Source of the DNA: Chitinimonas arctica | GTDB lineage: Bacteria; Pseudomonadota; Gammaproteobacteria; Burkholderiales; Chitinimonadaceae | Assembly: GCF_007431345.1 (NCBI RefSeq) | Contig: NZ_CP041730.1 | Span: 1,984,001 to 2,048,000 of the forward strand | Direction: 5' to 3' | DNA length: 64,000 bases | Shown here: positions 43,509 through 53,104 of the stretch, piece by piece | Numbering within the stretch: position 1 is the first letter of the stretch | Layout of the letters: each line of letters starts with the position of its first letter | The notes under the pieces: model-generated | Told to the model about the DNA's origin: nothing | What the model saw: only the letters and a program-made list of their open reading frames with translations | Databases searched by the model: none | Program-made: the position numbers and the translations under genes

Positions 43509-44087
43509 CTAGATTTGCCTCGCGGCGACCGCCGCCCTTGTAAGCCAGGCATCGCGTTGCGCCGGTTTGGATTTCAATAGCGGCCCGACCGTATGCACCC
43601 GGACCGGCTTGATGCCGCAAAACTCCAGCGTGGTGCGGCGCATCTGTTCGATGGCCGGCATGCGATAGACCCACTTGAAATACCAGGGCGGCGTATCCAT
43701 CGTGACCAGCATATGGGCGGTCCGCCCTTTCAGCAATTGCTCCGGGAAAGCCGAACCGGCCCGGTACCTGAAGGCGAAGCCGGGCAGCAGGACGCGGTCC
43801 AGGAAGCCTTTCAGCAAGGCAGGCACACCGCCCCACCAGATTGGATAGACCACGCATAGGTGCTGTGCCCACACGATGGCGGCCTGCGCCTCCTTTAGAT
43901 CGGGTTCGAGTGCCTGTATGCGTTGATAGCCCTCGTGCAGGATGGGGTCGAATTGCAGGGCATCCAGGCGCAGCAGTCTGACCTCATGGCCGGCTTCGCT
44001 TGCCGCCGCGGCATAGGTCGCGGCCAAGGCCGCACAAAAACTCTCCTTGCCAGGATGACCCAGTACCACCAATACCCGTTTGCCCAT
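43509..44087 (-). CDS. NAD(P)H-dependent FMN oxidoreductase (MdaB-like)
   Basis: 192-residue flavodoxin-fold quinone/NAD(P)H oxidoreductase. The FMN-phosphate loop is VLVVLGHPGKESFCAALA, with VVYPIWWGGVPALLKGFLD as the second conserved segment. It lies 54 bases downstream of a MerR regulator on the same strand, suggesting inducible control by that protein. Confidence 0.88.
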   Translation of the reverse strand: MGKRVLVVLGHPGKESFCAALAATYAAAASEAGHEVRLLRLDALQFDPILHEGYQRIQALEPDLKEAQAAIVWAQHLCVVYPIWWGGVPALLKGFLDRVLLPGFAFRYRAGSAFPEQLLKGRTAHMLVTMDTPPWYFKWVYRMPAIEQMRRTTLEFCGIKPVRVHTVGPLLKSKPAQRDAWLTRAAVAARQI

Positions 44088-44141
44088 TTGCCCTGCTCCT
44101 CGGTAAAAGCTGCAGGCTAAGCCTTGCCCCCAGGGACAGAG

Positions 44142-44549
44142 TCAAGCGGGTGGCTTGGGCGTGGCAGCGACGGCAGGATCGCAGTGTGCGTGGCCGGATT
44201 GGCTATCGAGACAGGCGGCGATTTCGTCGCCAATGCGGCCCAGTTGCAGATCGACGGCCTGCAAGCTGGCGATCTCGGCTGCAATCGCGCGCCGCTTGTC
44301 GGCGATCTGCCGTAAAAAGCCCTGCCAGTCGGGCGCGGGCGCCGCGTCCGAAAGCACCGTACCCAACTCGGACAGGCGAAAGCCTAGTGCCTGAGCCTGC
44401 TTGATCAGCCGTACCTGCTCGACGTTCGCGTCCGAATAGATGCGATAGACGCCGGCACGCCCCACCTTGCCGAGCAGACCGAGTGCTTCGTAGTGACGTA
44501 TTGCCTTGGGCGAGGCGTCCGTCAATTTGGAGATGGCTCCAATGAACAT
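44142..44549 (-). CDS. MerR-family transcriptional regulator
   Basis: 135-residue MerR protein: winged helix-turn-helix IGAISKLTDASPKAIRHYE and YRIYSDANVEQVRLIKQAQ, then a coiled-coil dimer helix. Only two Cys, close to the C-terminus, so no SoxR-type cluster is apparent. I use the ATG at 44549. Likely controls the FMN oxidoreductase downstream. Confidence 0.88.
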   Translation of the reverse strand: MFIGAISKLTDASPKAIRHYEALGLLGKVGRAGVYRIYSDANVEQVRLIKQAQALGFRLSELGTVLSDAAPAPDWQGFLRQIADKRRAIAAEIASLQAVDLQLGRIGDEIAACLDSQSGHAHCDPAVAATPKPPA

Positions 44550-44705
44550 GCTGGCTTTCGTTGTATGTCTTCCGGCTCTGGCGGGAAAGATGGTCAAGTT
44601 TCGATAGTGCGTGAGGCACCGTTTTTGGCATGCCCAGCTGCACAAAGCTTCAGCGTCAGCGTGATCGGAATGTCTCACCACCCGTGCAGCCCGAACCTGC
44701 TCGAT

Positions 44706-46301
44706 TCAAGCAATCAAATCAAGCGATCTGACGAAGGGCGCCAAGGGTGGTGGAGCTTCGCGGTAAAATTTACTGGAGGTACATTCAACGCTTTCCGGGC
44801 CAATTATATAGCTGGCCTCGGCTTGCAACGTGCGACTAAGGTTATTTTTCGCCGCCTCCTGCAGCTTATATTCTTCGCCGTCACGGATACGATTTTCATA
44901 ACTTGTTGCAACGAATATTCTTCCATCCGCCCTTACTTTTACCTTTACGCTATACGTAATACCATCGTCAGATGCCACCGTCGCGAATCTTTCATCAACA
45001 TAGGAACCCGCGTCCAGCAAGATTGTCATGCCCGCCTGGCAAGCCAGAATCATCAGCATGCGTAGTTGATAATCTGTTATGCATGGACACTTCTCCAATA
45101 TTTTGGTGAGAATATCTTCGGTTTTAAATTTTCCTTTATCCGAAATCAGATCTATACAGTATTTACCCGCATCCTTGTCAACCTCCCTTTTTTCCATCGC
45201 TGCTGGAGGCGAGCATTGTTGGTCCAAGCAAACTGCCAAGACGTCGGAAGCGGGGCCTGCTACCTCGCCCAATGCATTTCCTTGTTCGGCCTCCGAAAGG
45301 GACCGAAAATATTCAAATGTATCTTTTATGACCCCCTCTATTTCCAGCGCAGTGCGCGGCACATCTAATTTAAATTTCTCAATGGTATCATCCAATGATT
45401 CGGCGAAGCAGCGATTGACTTCCACAAACCTCCCCATGTACTCATTTCTTTTCTCGCAATTTTCTCCATACAATTCCTCCTGGCCAATGAACAGCCCGTG
45501 GCACTCCGACGGCCGCCCTGTTGATAAATCCTTCTCAAGAAAACCAGCGCTGAGCTTTTTGCAGATACTCTCGAAGCTTGCACCTTTCAACCCTATCTTC
45601 TTTCCTTCGCTACTTTTCACCATGACGCCACCATTTACCTCGGTGAAAGTAATTTTCTCATGATTCGCCAAACTGATTTCTACTCGGGATTTTTCATTGC
45701 ATGCCGCCAGATATAAATCTTTATGGATGGATAGCGCATATTCGCAAAACACATCTTTTTGCGCTTTGGTCATGCCAGCAGATTCCGAGCACAGCCAAAT
45801 TGCACCGTAGTCAATGCCAAGACTCAATATACCGATGCTTCCAAGCGCTCGCTTTTCATTTATCGAACCCGAGAAATTCACGTATGGCCCAGGCGCCCGG
45901 CTGACATCATCAAGGATTTTTTTACACACGCCCCGAAAATCGATGCCTTTTAGCTTCTCCTTGTTTTCGCCATCCGTTATCGCGATATTAGCACCTACCT
46001 GGGTGAATGTAATTTCTTTGCCATTTAGACGAATTCTTGCGACAGAGTCATTGCTTTTATATGCATCGTTCAATGCATCATGAATCAGCATTGCATTGTC
46101 GCAAAATTCATGGATCTTATCCCGAGACTTGCTGTATTCGTATAATTTTATAACGCCATACCCAATGCCAAGGGTAATAATTCCGACGATTCCCTTGACA
46201 ATTTTCCTGGCGGTTGAATTTTCACAGCGCCCCGCCGCAATATGCAATTCAGCGGGGCTTTCAAATGCTCTTGCATAGGTTCTGAGCGTTGTGCAGGGCA
46301 T
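44706..46301 (-). CDS. Orphan 531-residue protein with internal duplication
   Basis: Unrecognised protein. Residues about 33-133 and 150-254 are two diverged copies of one module, each with a hydrophobic GxxGIxxLGIxYG stretch, an FC…IH pair, an ITFTxV strand and LKG…F…CKK. A third region (about 400-500) has another hydrophobic patch (LMILACQAGMTILLD). Cys-rich, no signal peptide. The gene is clearly AT-richer than neighbours and uses A/T-ending codons, suggesting transfer. AGGAAA precedes the ATG at a long spacing. A host-directed or anti-competitor protein is possible but unproven. Confidence 0.65.
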   Translation of the reverse strand: MPCTTLRTYARAFESPAELHIAAGRCENSTARKIVKGIVGIITLGIGYGVIKLYEYSKSRDKIHEFCDNAMLIHDALNDAYKSNDSVARIRLNGKEITFTQVGANIAITDGENKEKLKGIDFRGVCKKILDDVSRAPGPYVNFSGSINEKRALGSIGILSLGIDYGAIWLCSESAGMTKAQKDVFCEYALSIHKDLYLAACNEKSRVEISLANHEKITFTEVNGGVMVKSSEGKKIGLKGASFESICKKLSAGFLEKDLSTGRPSECHGLFIGQEELYGENCEKRNEYMGRFVEVNRCFAESLDDTIEKFKLDVPRTALEIEGVIKDTFEYFRSLSEAEQGNALGEVAGPASDVLAVCLDQQCSPPAAMEKREVDKDAGKYCIDLISDKGKFKTEDILTKILEKCPCITDYQLRMLMILACQAGMTILLDAGSYVDERFATVASDDGITYSVKVKVRADGRIFVATSYENRIRDGEEYKLQEAAKNNLSRTLQAEASYIIGPESVECTSSKFYREAPPPLAPFVRSLDLIA

Positions 46302-46478
46302 GTCTTGACGATTTCCTATACTATTAAATTGGCCAATAATATTCCAATCTATTAGTTAAGAATAAAGCAGAGAATCCGTCTTTCGAAAAATACCTATTTA
46401 TTTGTTTCTTGCACTGGAAAACGAGCCGGCTTCGAAGACATGGCGCATGCGCCGACGAGGGCCGGCAACGGCCTCGTC

Positions 46479-46520
46479 CAACCCGGATGGGCGGCGCATA
46501 TATCCCGATGGAACCGACAC
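46479..46520 (-). pseudogene. Possible remnant of an antitoxin 3' end
   Basis: 42 bases directly downstream of rph match the 3' part of the Xre antitoxin gene (43084-43125) at 33 of 42 positions, in the same orientation and codon phase; both translate to SVP…M.RPSGL. Rest of the 46302-46537 gap shows no gene. Could be a scar of a second copy; short, so uncertain. Confidence 0.3.
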
Positions 46521-46537
46521 CCTGGCCGGCAAAGCGC

Positions 46538-47254
46538 TTATGCCGCCAAGGCCTTGCGCTGCGCGGCGATCAGCTCACAGATACCGGCATCGGCCAGGTC
46601 CAACAGTGCATTCATTTCCGCACGGCTGAACGCCTCGCCTTCGGCGGTACCTTGCAGTTCGACAAAGCCGCCGGCAGCAGTCATCACGACGTTCATATCG
46701 GTATCGCAGCCGCTATCTTCGAGGTAGTCCAGGTCGAGCACCGGCTGTCCCTGCACCATGCCGACCGAGACGGCCGCGACATGTTCGCGGATAGGGTTGC
46801 TTGCCAGCTTGCCGCTGGCGATCAAACCGGCGATGGCATCTTGCAGCGCGACAAAAGCGCCCGTGATGCTGGCGCAGCGGGTGCCGCCATCCGCCTGGAT
46901 CACATCGCAATCGATGCTGATCTGGCGTTCGCCCAAGGCTTTGAGATCAACCACGGCGCGCAGGCTACGGCCGATCAGGCGCTGGATTTCCTGGGTACGG
47001 CCGCTTTGCTTGCCACCGGCCGCTTCGCGCTTCATGCGGCTATTGGTGGAGCGGGGCAGCATGCCGTACTCGGCGGTCACCCAGCCTTCGCCCTTGCCCT
47101 TGAGAAAGGGCGGCACGCTTTCTTCCACCGAGGCGGTGCAAATAACCTTGGTATCGCCCATCTCGATCAGGACGGAACCCTCGGCGTGACGGGTGAAATG
47201 GCGGGTGATCACGACAGGGCGAAGTTGCTGGGGCTGGCGGCCTGATGGGCGCAT
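46538..47254 (-). CDS. rph: Ribonuclease PH
   Basis: 238-residue phosphorolytic 3'-5' exoribonuclease for tRNA 3' ends. Starts MRPSGRQPQQLRPVVITRHF and has GDTKVICTASVEE, EYGMLPRSTNSRM, RSLRAVVDLKALGERQI and CDVIQADGG, the standard set. In related genomes rph lies beside rdgB; here a 4-kb accessory block and the dusA operon separate them. Confidence 0.96.
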   Translation of the reverse strand: MRPSGRQPQQLRPVVITRHFTRHAEGSVLIEMGDTKVICTASVEESVPPFLKGKGEGWVTAEYGMLPRSTNSRMKREAAGGKQSGRTQEIQRLIGRSLRAVVDLKALGERQISIDCDVIQADGGTRCASITGAFVALQDAIAGLIASGKLASNPIREHVAAVSVGMVQGQPVLDLDYLEDSGCDTDMNVVMTAAGGFVELQGTAEGEAFSRAEMNALLDLADAGICELIAAQRKALAA

Positions 47255-47334
47255 GGGGTGTCCTTGTATATGGGGTGTGGTACCGAATCGGCATGGAGCG
47301 GGCCGGTCGCGAACGGGCCGGCCGGGTGGCGGGT

Positions 47335-47355
47335 CCGGCCGCGCGATGCGGCCGG
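47335..47355. other. GC-rich hairpin between phosphatase and rph genes
   Basis: CCGGCCGC / GCGGCCGG stem with a 5-base loop just after the phosphatase stop. No T tract on either strand. It may fold in the mRNA as a 3' stem or weak terminator. Confidence 0.35.
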
Positions 47356-47363
47356 TACTTGCC

Positions 47364-48281
47364 TTAACGGGAGTACTTGTTGATGGCGTTCTGGATTTCG
47401 TTGATGGCCGCTTCGATATCCGCCTCGGTCACTTCCTTGCTTTCTTTCAAGGCCTTATCGGATGCCAGGGTATTGAGACGGGTGGTGACCTCGCCGTCGG
47501 TCAGCTTGCGGGTGGAGAGGCTATCGCCGGATGCGACGTCGTCTTCCTCGTGCCAGTTGATGCCCACGCCGGTGAGATTGTCGCAATGGGTACCGCCTCG
47601 TACTTCGGCCCGGTCCAGCAATTGCGGCAAGGCATAGAGCACCGGGTAACCGGTCAGCATCTGCTCCAGCTCGCCCTGGGTGACCCCACCCCACATGCCG
47701 TCGGTGCACAGCAGCACGGTATCGCCATCCATCAACGGCATCTTGCCGCCGATTTCCACCTCGGGCGGGAACATCGAACCCAGGCAGTTGTAGATCTTGT
47801 TCTTCTCAGGGTGCCGTTCGGCCTCGGCGGCGGACAGACGCCCCATGTCCACCATCTGCTGGACCTTGGAATGATCGCGGGTACGGGCGACCACCTGGCT
47901 GTTGCGGACCAGGTACATGCGGGAATCGCCCACATGGGCCCAATACAGCACCCCGTCCTGCACGATGGCCGCCACCACGGTGGTGCGCGGCGTCTCCAGC
48001 AGGCTATGGTTGGCGGCGTAATTGAAGATCGCGTCGTGGCACTTCATGCAGCCGTCGGCGATAAACTGATGCGGATTCTGTATGGTCGGCCTGGCCTTCT
48101 TCTGGAACAGTTCGGCCAACAATTCAACGGTGATCTGTGCCGCCACTTCACCGTGCAGATGACCACCCATTCCGTCGGCCACCACCATCAGCAGCGAATC
48201 GCGGCTATAGGAATAGCACATGCGGTCTTGGTTATATTGCCGCGCGCCCTGTCGGGTTTCCTGGAATATGGTGAATTTCAT
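47364..48281 (-). CDS. PP2C-type Ser/Thr protein phosphatase
   Basis: 305-residue PPM/PP2C phosphatase with metal-binding motifs DRMCYSY, VVADGMGGHLHGE, HVGDSRMYL and LCTDGMWGG. It overlaps the kinase gene by 4 bases, so kinase and phosphatase are made together and probably act on the same targets. Cytosolic; no membrane helix seen. A kinase-phosphatase pair is common next to rph in betaproteobacteria. Confidence 0.93.
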   Translation of the reverse strand: MKFTIFQETRQGARQYNQDRMCYSYSRDSLLMVVADGMGGHLHGEVAAQITVELLAELFQKKARPTIQNPHQFIADGCMKCHDAIFNYAANHSLLETPRTTVVAAIVQDGVLYWAHVGDSRMYLVRNSQVVARTRDHSKVQQMVDMGRLSAAEAERHPEKNKIYNCLGSMFPPEVEIGGKMPLMDGDTVLLCTDGMWGGVTQGELEQMLTGYPVLYALPQLLDRAEVRGGTHCDNLTGVGINWHEEDDVASGDSLSTRKLTDGEVTTRLNTLASDKALKESKEVTEADIEAAINEIQNAINKYSR

Positions 48282-49258
48282 TTTCTTTCTCCTTTACCAC
48301 CACCCAGCTTGATTTCCATGCGGCTGAAACGTGCCAGGCTCCCCTTGATACCGGCAAAGCGGCTGGGCTTGGCTTGTGGCTCATTGGCCGTCTGGACCAG
48401 CGCCTTCTGCACATCGCGCACGCTCTGCGGGCGTGCCAGCGGGTCCAGCATCAGGCACCAGTCCACCAGCTCAAGCAGGCTTTCCGAATAGCGGCCGGCC
48501 CACATCTTCTTGACCGACTGGTACTTGTCTTCCTTGGCGCGCTGATCGGCCGCCTGCGGCGCAAGTCCGCTCATACAGGCGAAAATACTGGCGCCCACGC
48601 TGTAGATATCGCTCCACGGGCCTAGCTTGTCGCGATCGGCGTATTGCTCAGGCGAGGCGAACCCCGGCGTGTACATGGGGGTGAATTTATTGATGGAAGG
48701 GCTGAGGGCATCGCGTGCCGAGCCGAAGTCGAGCAGCACCGGCGAGCCATCGCGGCGGATATAGAGATTGGCGGGCTTGATATCGAGGTGCAGCATCTTA
48801 TTCAAATGCACCTCGCGCAAGCCGTTCAACAGGTGGGCAAACACGTAGAGAATCAAATTCTCCTTCACGCCACCATCGGTCAGCTGGATTTCCTTTTGCA
48901 GGGTCCGGCCTCGCTCATACTCCATCACCATGTAGACCGTTTCATTGGCCCGGAAGAAGTTCACCACCTTGACGATATTGGGGTGGCGGATCTGCGCCAG
49001 GGTCTTCCCCTCTTCAAAGAAGCACTTCATGCCGTGCCGGAACAGGGCCAGATTGTCTGCCGAGGTCGCCATCACCCGCTCCCCCTCGCTGCGTAGTGCC
49101 AGCGCATTGGGCAGGTATTCCTTGATGGCTACCGGCTGGTCGTGCTCGTCATGGGCCAGATAGACGATCGAGAACCCACCGGCCGACAATTGCTTGACGA
49201 TGGTGTAGTTGAGCAGCTGGTAACCGCGTGCTAGCGGGAAATTGCTGGGTGGTGGCAT
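48278..49258 (-). CDS. Ser/Thr protein kinase (Hanks type)
   Basis: 326-residue eukaryotic-like kinase without a membrane anchor. Features: LSAGGFSIVYLAHD (glycine loop), the Lys in VAIKEYLP, catalytic loop HLDIKPANLYI, metal-binding DFGSA and an ASPEQYA segment. The C-terminal tail is basic. Divergent from yicC, so its promoter lies in 49259-49402. Confidence 0.93.
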   Translation of the reverse strand: MPPPSNFPLARGYQLLNYTIVKQLSAGGFSIVYLAHDEHDQPVAIKEYLPNALALRSEGERVMATSADNLALFRHGMKCFFEEGKTLAQIRHPNIVKVVNFFRANETVYMVMEYERGRTLQKEIQLTDGGVKENLILYVFAHLLNGLREVHLNKMLHLDIKPANLYIRRDGSPVLLDFGSARDALSPSINKFTPMYTPGFASPEQYADRDKLGPWSDIYSVGASIFACMSGLAPQAADQRAKEDKYQSVKKMWAGRYSESLLELVDWCLMLDPLARPQSVRDVQKALVQTANEPQAKPSRFAGIKGSLARFSRMEIKLGGGKGERK

Positions 49259-49402
49259 CGGGGGCGTCTTGACGCGGTGTGCTAAAATTCGGGCCTGATT
49301 TCAGCCCGTACTTGTTAATGACATGCGGGTTGTTCCACCGAATTGTGGTTTTGGGCCGCGACAAAGTCAAAGCGCGCTCGAAATCTTCTGCCTGGAGCTC
49401 CC

Positions 49403-50269
49403 ATGATACTAAGTATGACCGGCTATGCCGTCGCCACGCGAGAACTAGCTGGCGGCCTGCTCAGCGTCGAGCTTCGCGCGGTAAACCATCGCTTCCTCGA
49501 CCTCAATCTACGCCTGCCGGAAGAGCTGCGGCAAATCGAGAATCTGATCCGCGAAAAGCTGGCCGGACGGGTGTCGCGCGGCAAGCTGGACTGCCGGATC
49601 GGCTTTTCCGCCCGCAATGAAGCCCAGACCAAATTACAGCTCAACACCGAATTGCTGACCCAATTGGCGGCCCTGGCGAACCAGGCTCGCCAAATCGCTC
49701 CGCAAGCCGGCGATCTGAAAATGGGCGAACTGCTGCGCTGGCCCGGCGTGCTGGCGACCGATTCGATCACCCCGGAAACCATGCAGCAGACCGCCATGGA
49801 ACTGCTCGAACTGGCGCTGGCCGATTTCTCCGCCACGCGCGGCCGCGAAGGCGGCAAGCTGGCGGAGTCCATGCTGGAGCGCATCGCCAAGATCGAGATC
49901 ATTGTTGCCGAAGTACAACCGCGCCTGCCTGCCATCGTGGCCGCCTATGACGAAAAACTCAAGCAGCGCCTGCTCGAAGCCCTGGGCAGCGCCGACGATG
50001 ACCGGGTACGCCAGGAAGTCGCACTGTTCGCCCAGAAGATCGACGTAGCGGAAGAACTGACCCGCCTGAGCACCCACCTGCTGGAATTGCGCCGCATCCT
50101 GAAAACCGGCGGCGCGGTAGGCAAGCGACTGGACTTCCTGATGCAGGAATTGCACCGCGAAGCCAATACCCTCGGCTCGAAGTCGGTCGCGGTGGAAACC
50201 TCGCAGGCCTCCTTGGAGCTGAAGGTCCTGATCGAACAGATGCGCGAACAGGTCCAGAATCTGGAGTAG
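49403..50269 (+). CDS. yicC: YicC/YloC-family endoribonuclease
   Basis: 288-residue YicC-like protein; the family includes endoribonucleases. The N-terminus MILSMTGYAVATRE is diagnostic, with the VELRAVNHRFLDLNLRLP segment trimmed and the C-terminal FLMQELHREANTLGSKS also family-typical. The ATG at 49403 has GGAG upstream. Its place beside the kinase-phosphatase genes is widely conserved. Confidence 0.93.
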   Translation: MILSMTGYAVATRELAGGLLSVELRAVNHRFLDLNLRLPEELRQIENLIREKLAGRVSRGKLDCRIGFSARNEAQTKLQLNTELLTQLAALANQARQIAPQAGDLKMGELLRWPGVLATDSITPETMQQTAMELLELALADFSATRGREGGKLAESMLERIAKIEIIVAEVQPRLPAIVAAYDEKLKQRLLEALGSADDDRVRQEVALFAQKIDVAEELTRLSTHLLELRRILKTGGAVGKRLDFLMQELHREANTLGSKSVAVETSQASLELKVLIEQMREQVQNLE

Positions 50270-50393
50270 GGTTTAAGCCATACAACATGCTTGAACTAAA
50301 TCCTAGATTGACCGACCTGTAGTCGCTTGGACCCGATGAGAGCGTCTTGTAACATGGTACGGCAGACGCGGTTTACGCATACAGTCCAAACGC

Positions 50394-53075
50394 TCATCTT
50401 GGCTGGTGCCGTATTGCACTTCCCGGTGCTTCAATCGGCGCGTCGGGAAGGGCGCCATCAACGCCGGAAAGTACGACGTCATATAGCAGGCAGTAGTGCT
50501 GAAATGCGGCGCGCAACTCCTTGCGCAGGACATTGCTGTCCCACGGTTTGGTGAAGAAGCGGTAAATCGCGCTGTGGTTGACAGCCTGCACGATGGTTTC
50601 CAGATCGGTATAGCCGGACAGGATGATGCGGAAAGTGTCTGGATATATTTCCTTAACGCGATCGAGGAATTCGGTGCCGTTCATGTTCGGCATGCGTTGG
50701 TCGCACAGGATCACTTGCACAGCGTGCTGTGCCAACAGTTCAAAACCTTCAGCCGCCGAGCCGGCACAAAGAATGCGGTAGCCATCGGCGCGCAGCAGAC
50801 GGTGCAATGACGACAGGATATTGGGGTCGTCATCGACCAGCAGCAGGGTCTTCTGTGGCAGAGGTCCAGGTGGCAGCCGAAGGCGCAAATCCTCCAGCAG
50901 CAGTTGTTCCACGGCCGACGCCGCCAATGGTCGACTGAAGAAATACCCTTGGATTTGATCGCAGTGATGGCGTATCAGAAATGCCACCTGGGCGGACGTT
51001 TCCACACCTTCAGCAACCACCTGAAGCTTCAGACTATGGGCCATGCTGAGAATGGCGAGTGCGATGGCAGCGTCATCCGGATTACTCGTTACCTCCCGGA
51101 TGAACGCGATATCGATCTTTAGCATGTCAATCGGGAAGCGGCGCAGGTAGGCCAAACTCGAGTAGCCGGTTCCAAAGTCATCGATGGAAATTTTCACACC
51201 GAGCCGCTTCAGACTTTGCAAGGTGCTTATGGTCTTTTCGACGTTGGCCATCATCGAACTTTCGGTCAGTTCCAGTTCCAGCAGTTCCGCTGGCACGCCA
51301 TTGACCTCTAGCGCGGTAACAACATCGGATTGAACGTCCCCCTCAAGGAACTGGCGCCCTGCAACATTGACCGACACGCTCACAGCGCCGATCGGCGATT
51401 GCAGCCACTGCCCGATCTGACGACACGCTGTGGCGATCACCCAACTCCCGACACCTACGATCAGCCCGGTCTCTTCGAGCATCGGAATGAAGAGCGCCGG
51501 CGACACGAGTCCGTGACCTGGCCGCTCCCAACGCAGCAACGCTTCGAGGCCGGTGATCCGACCACTGGCAAGCAGCACCTTTGGCTGGTAGTGCAGGACA
51601 AACTCTTCATTTTCAAACGCCTTGCGCAACGCAACTTCCAGTTCCAGCCGGTTCAGCACATCGGTATTCATCTGCGCGGTGAAGAAGCGAAAAGTATCGC
51701 GTCCGGCCTGTTTGGCCCGGTACATCGCCGTGTCCGCGTACTTGATCAGTTCGTCGGGCAACGACGCGTCGGCCGGGTACATCGTGATGCCAATACTTGC
51801 CGTCACACGCACCTCGTGCCCACCCAAGGTGAACGGCGCGCGCAACAAATCGCGAATCTTGTTCGCCACGGCCGCGGCAGTGTTTGGACCCTCCTTTATC
51901 AAGACAACCACCGCGAACTCATCCCCGCCAAGTCGTCCGACGGCGTCGCGCACACGGACGCATTCCAGCAGCCGATTGCTGAACTGGACCAGGAGCTCAT
52001 CACCGAAGGAATGGCCCAAGGTATCGTTAACCGACTTGAAGTTGTCGAGATCGAGAAACAGTACGGCGATCACCCAGCCGTTCTGTTCGGCCTGCTCCAA
52101 CATTTTCGTGAGAATGTCGTAAAAAAGGGTGCGGTTGGGTAGCCCGGTGAGGCCGTCGTGATGGGCCAGGTGCTGCAACTGCTGTTGTGCCTGCCTGCGC
52201 TCGGTAATGTCGCGTACGACCCCGACGATGATCCAGTCAGGACCTGACTGCAATGCCTGACGATGAATCTCGACTTGCAGCAATGAGCCATCCTTGCGGC
52301 GCAACTGGATTTCGCCGCATTCATTGCCCCCCTTTTCAGTGAGCCTGTCGTATAGGGCCGCGTGCTGGACCGGCTGGGCGGTGCTGATAGGCACCGGCCC
52401 GAGTTGCAGCAGTTCGTCGCGCGTATAGCCCAGCATGGTGCAGGCGGTCGCATTGACTTCGACGAAGCGCATGCTGGCGCGACGAATCAGAAAGATGGCA
52501 TCGGCGGTGCAATCCATCGCGGTACGGAAACGACGCAACTCTTCCTCGCCGCGCTTGCGCTCGGTGATGTCCATGTGCATGACAACCGCGCCATGGCCCG
52601 ACAGTGCCGCTAGAGGTGTAACCGTCAGCAAGAAGCAGAAGTGCACGTCCTGCGACATGCAAGCGTACTCGAAGCTGCAATTGGGCGTCTGGCCACGCAG
52701 CACGGCCCGAATGCCGGCCGCGATCACTTTTGCTTCAGCGGCGCCCTCCCCCCCTTCCTGTTCACACAGCTGCAGATAATTTTTTCCAACTTCGTGGCCG
52801 GGAGCTTGAACGGCTGACATCCTGGCGCAGGAGCGCCAGGCATCGTTGACGGACATGATGATGCCATCGCGGTCGAGCATCGCGATATGCGCGGGCAGCG
52901 CATTGAGCATGGCGTTGCGCTGCGCCGCCTCGTTCCGGCGCATTTGCTCCTGGGCGCGTTGCAAAAGAAAGGGCCGGCCTTGCTGATCCGTGATCGCATC
53001 GATTTGGCCACCGGTCAGCTGTTCCAGTTGCTCCACGTTTGCTTGCAGGGCTGCGATTAGCTGGCTCACATCCAT
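50394..53075 (-). CDS. PAS-PAS-GGDEF-EAL-receiver protein of the Kai operon
   Basis: 893-residue cyclic di-GMP enzyme. Order: N-terminal LTGGQIDAITDQQGRP element common in Kai-associated proteins, two PAS domains (to about 300), GGDEF domain (motif at 383-387, I-site RVRD upstream), EAL domain (EAL at 511-513, DDFGTGYSS, EGVET) and a C-terminal receiver with Asp792 in CDQRMP. Both catalytic domains look intact, so it may make and break cyclic di-GMP. No membrane helix. It is the last gene of a kaiC-kaiB operon (29-base gap to kaiB). A receiver at the C-terminus implies a histidine kinase input from elsewhere. Confidence 0.92.
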   Translation of the reverse strand: MDVSQLIAALQANVEQLEQLTGGQIDAITDQQGRPFLLQRAQEQMRRNEAAQRNAMLNALPAHIAMLDRDGIIMSVNDAWRSCARMSAVQAPGHEVGKNYLQLCEQEGGEGAAEAKVIAAGIRAVLRGQTPNCSFEYACMSQDVHFCFLLTVTPLAALSGHGAVVMHMDITERKRGEEELRRFRTAMDCTADAIFLIRRASMRFVEVNATACTMLGYTRDELLQLGPVPISTAQPVQHAALYDRLTEKGGNECGEIQLRRKDGSLLQVEIHRQALQSGPDWIIVGVVRDITERRQAQQQLQHLAHHDGLTGLPNRTLFYDILTKMLEQAEQNGWVIAVLFLDLDNFKSVNDTLGHSFGDELLVQFSNRLLECVRVRDAVGRLGGDEFAVVVLIKEGPNTAAAVANKIRDLLRAPFTLGGHEVRVTASIGITMYPADASLPDELIKYADTAMYRAKQAGRDTFRFFTAQMNTDVLNRLELEVALRKAFENEEFVLHYQPKVLLASGRITGLEALLRWERPGHGLVSPALFIPMLEETGLIVGVGSWVIATACRQIGQWLQSPIGAVSVSVNVAGRQFLEGDVQSDVVTALEVNGVPAELLELELTESSMMANVEKTISTLQSLKRLGVKISIDDFGTGYSSLAYLRRFPIDMLKIDIAFIREVTSNPDDAAIALAILSMAHSLKLQVVAEGVETSAQVAFLIRHHCDQIQGYFFSRPLAASAVEQLLLEDLRLRLPPGPLPQKTLLLVDDDPNILSSLHRLLRADGYRILCAGSAAEGFELLAQHAVQVILCDQRMPNMNGTEFLDRVKEIYPDTFRIILSGYTDLETIVQAVNHSAIYRFFTKPWDSNVLRKELRAAFQHYCLLYDVVLSGVDGALPDAPIEAPGSAIRHQPR

Positions 53076-53104
53076 CGCTTTTCTCCTGTGGCGCCGGCTC
53101 TACC

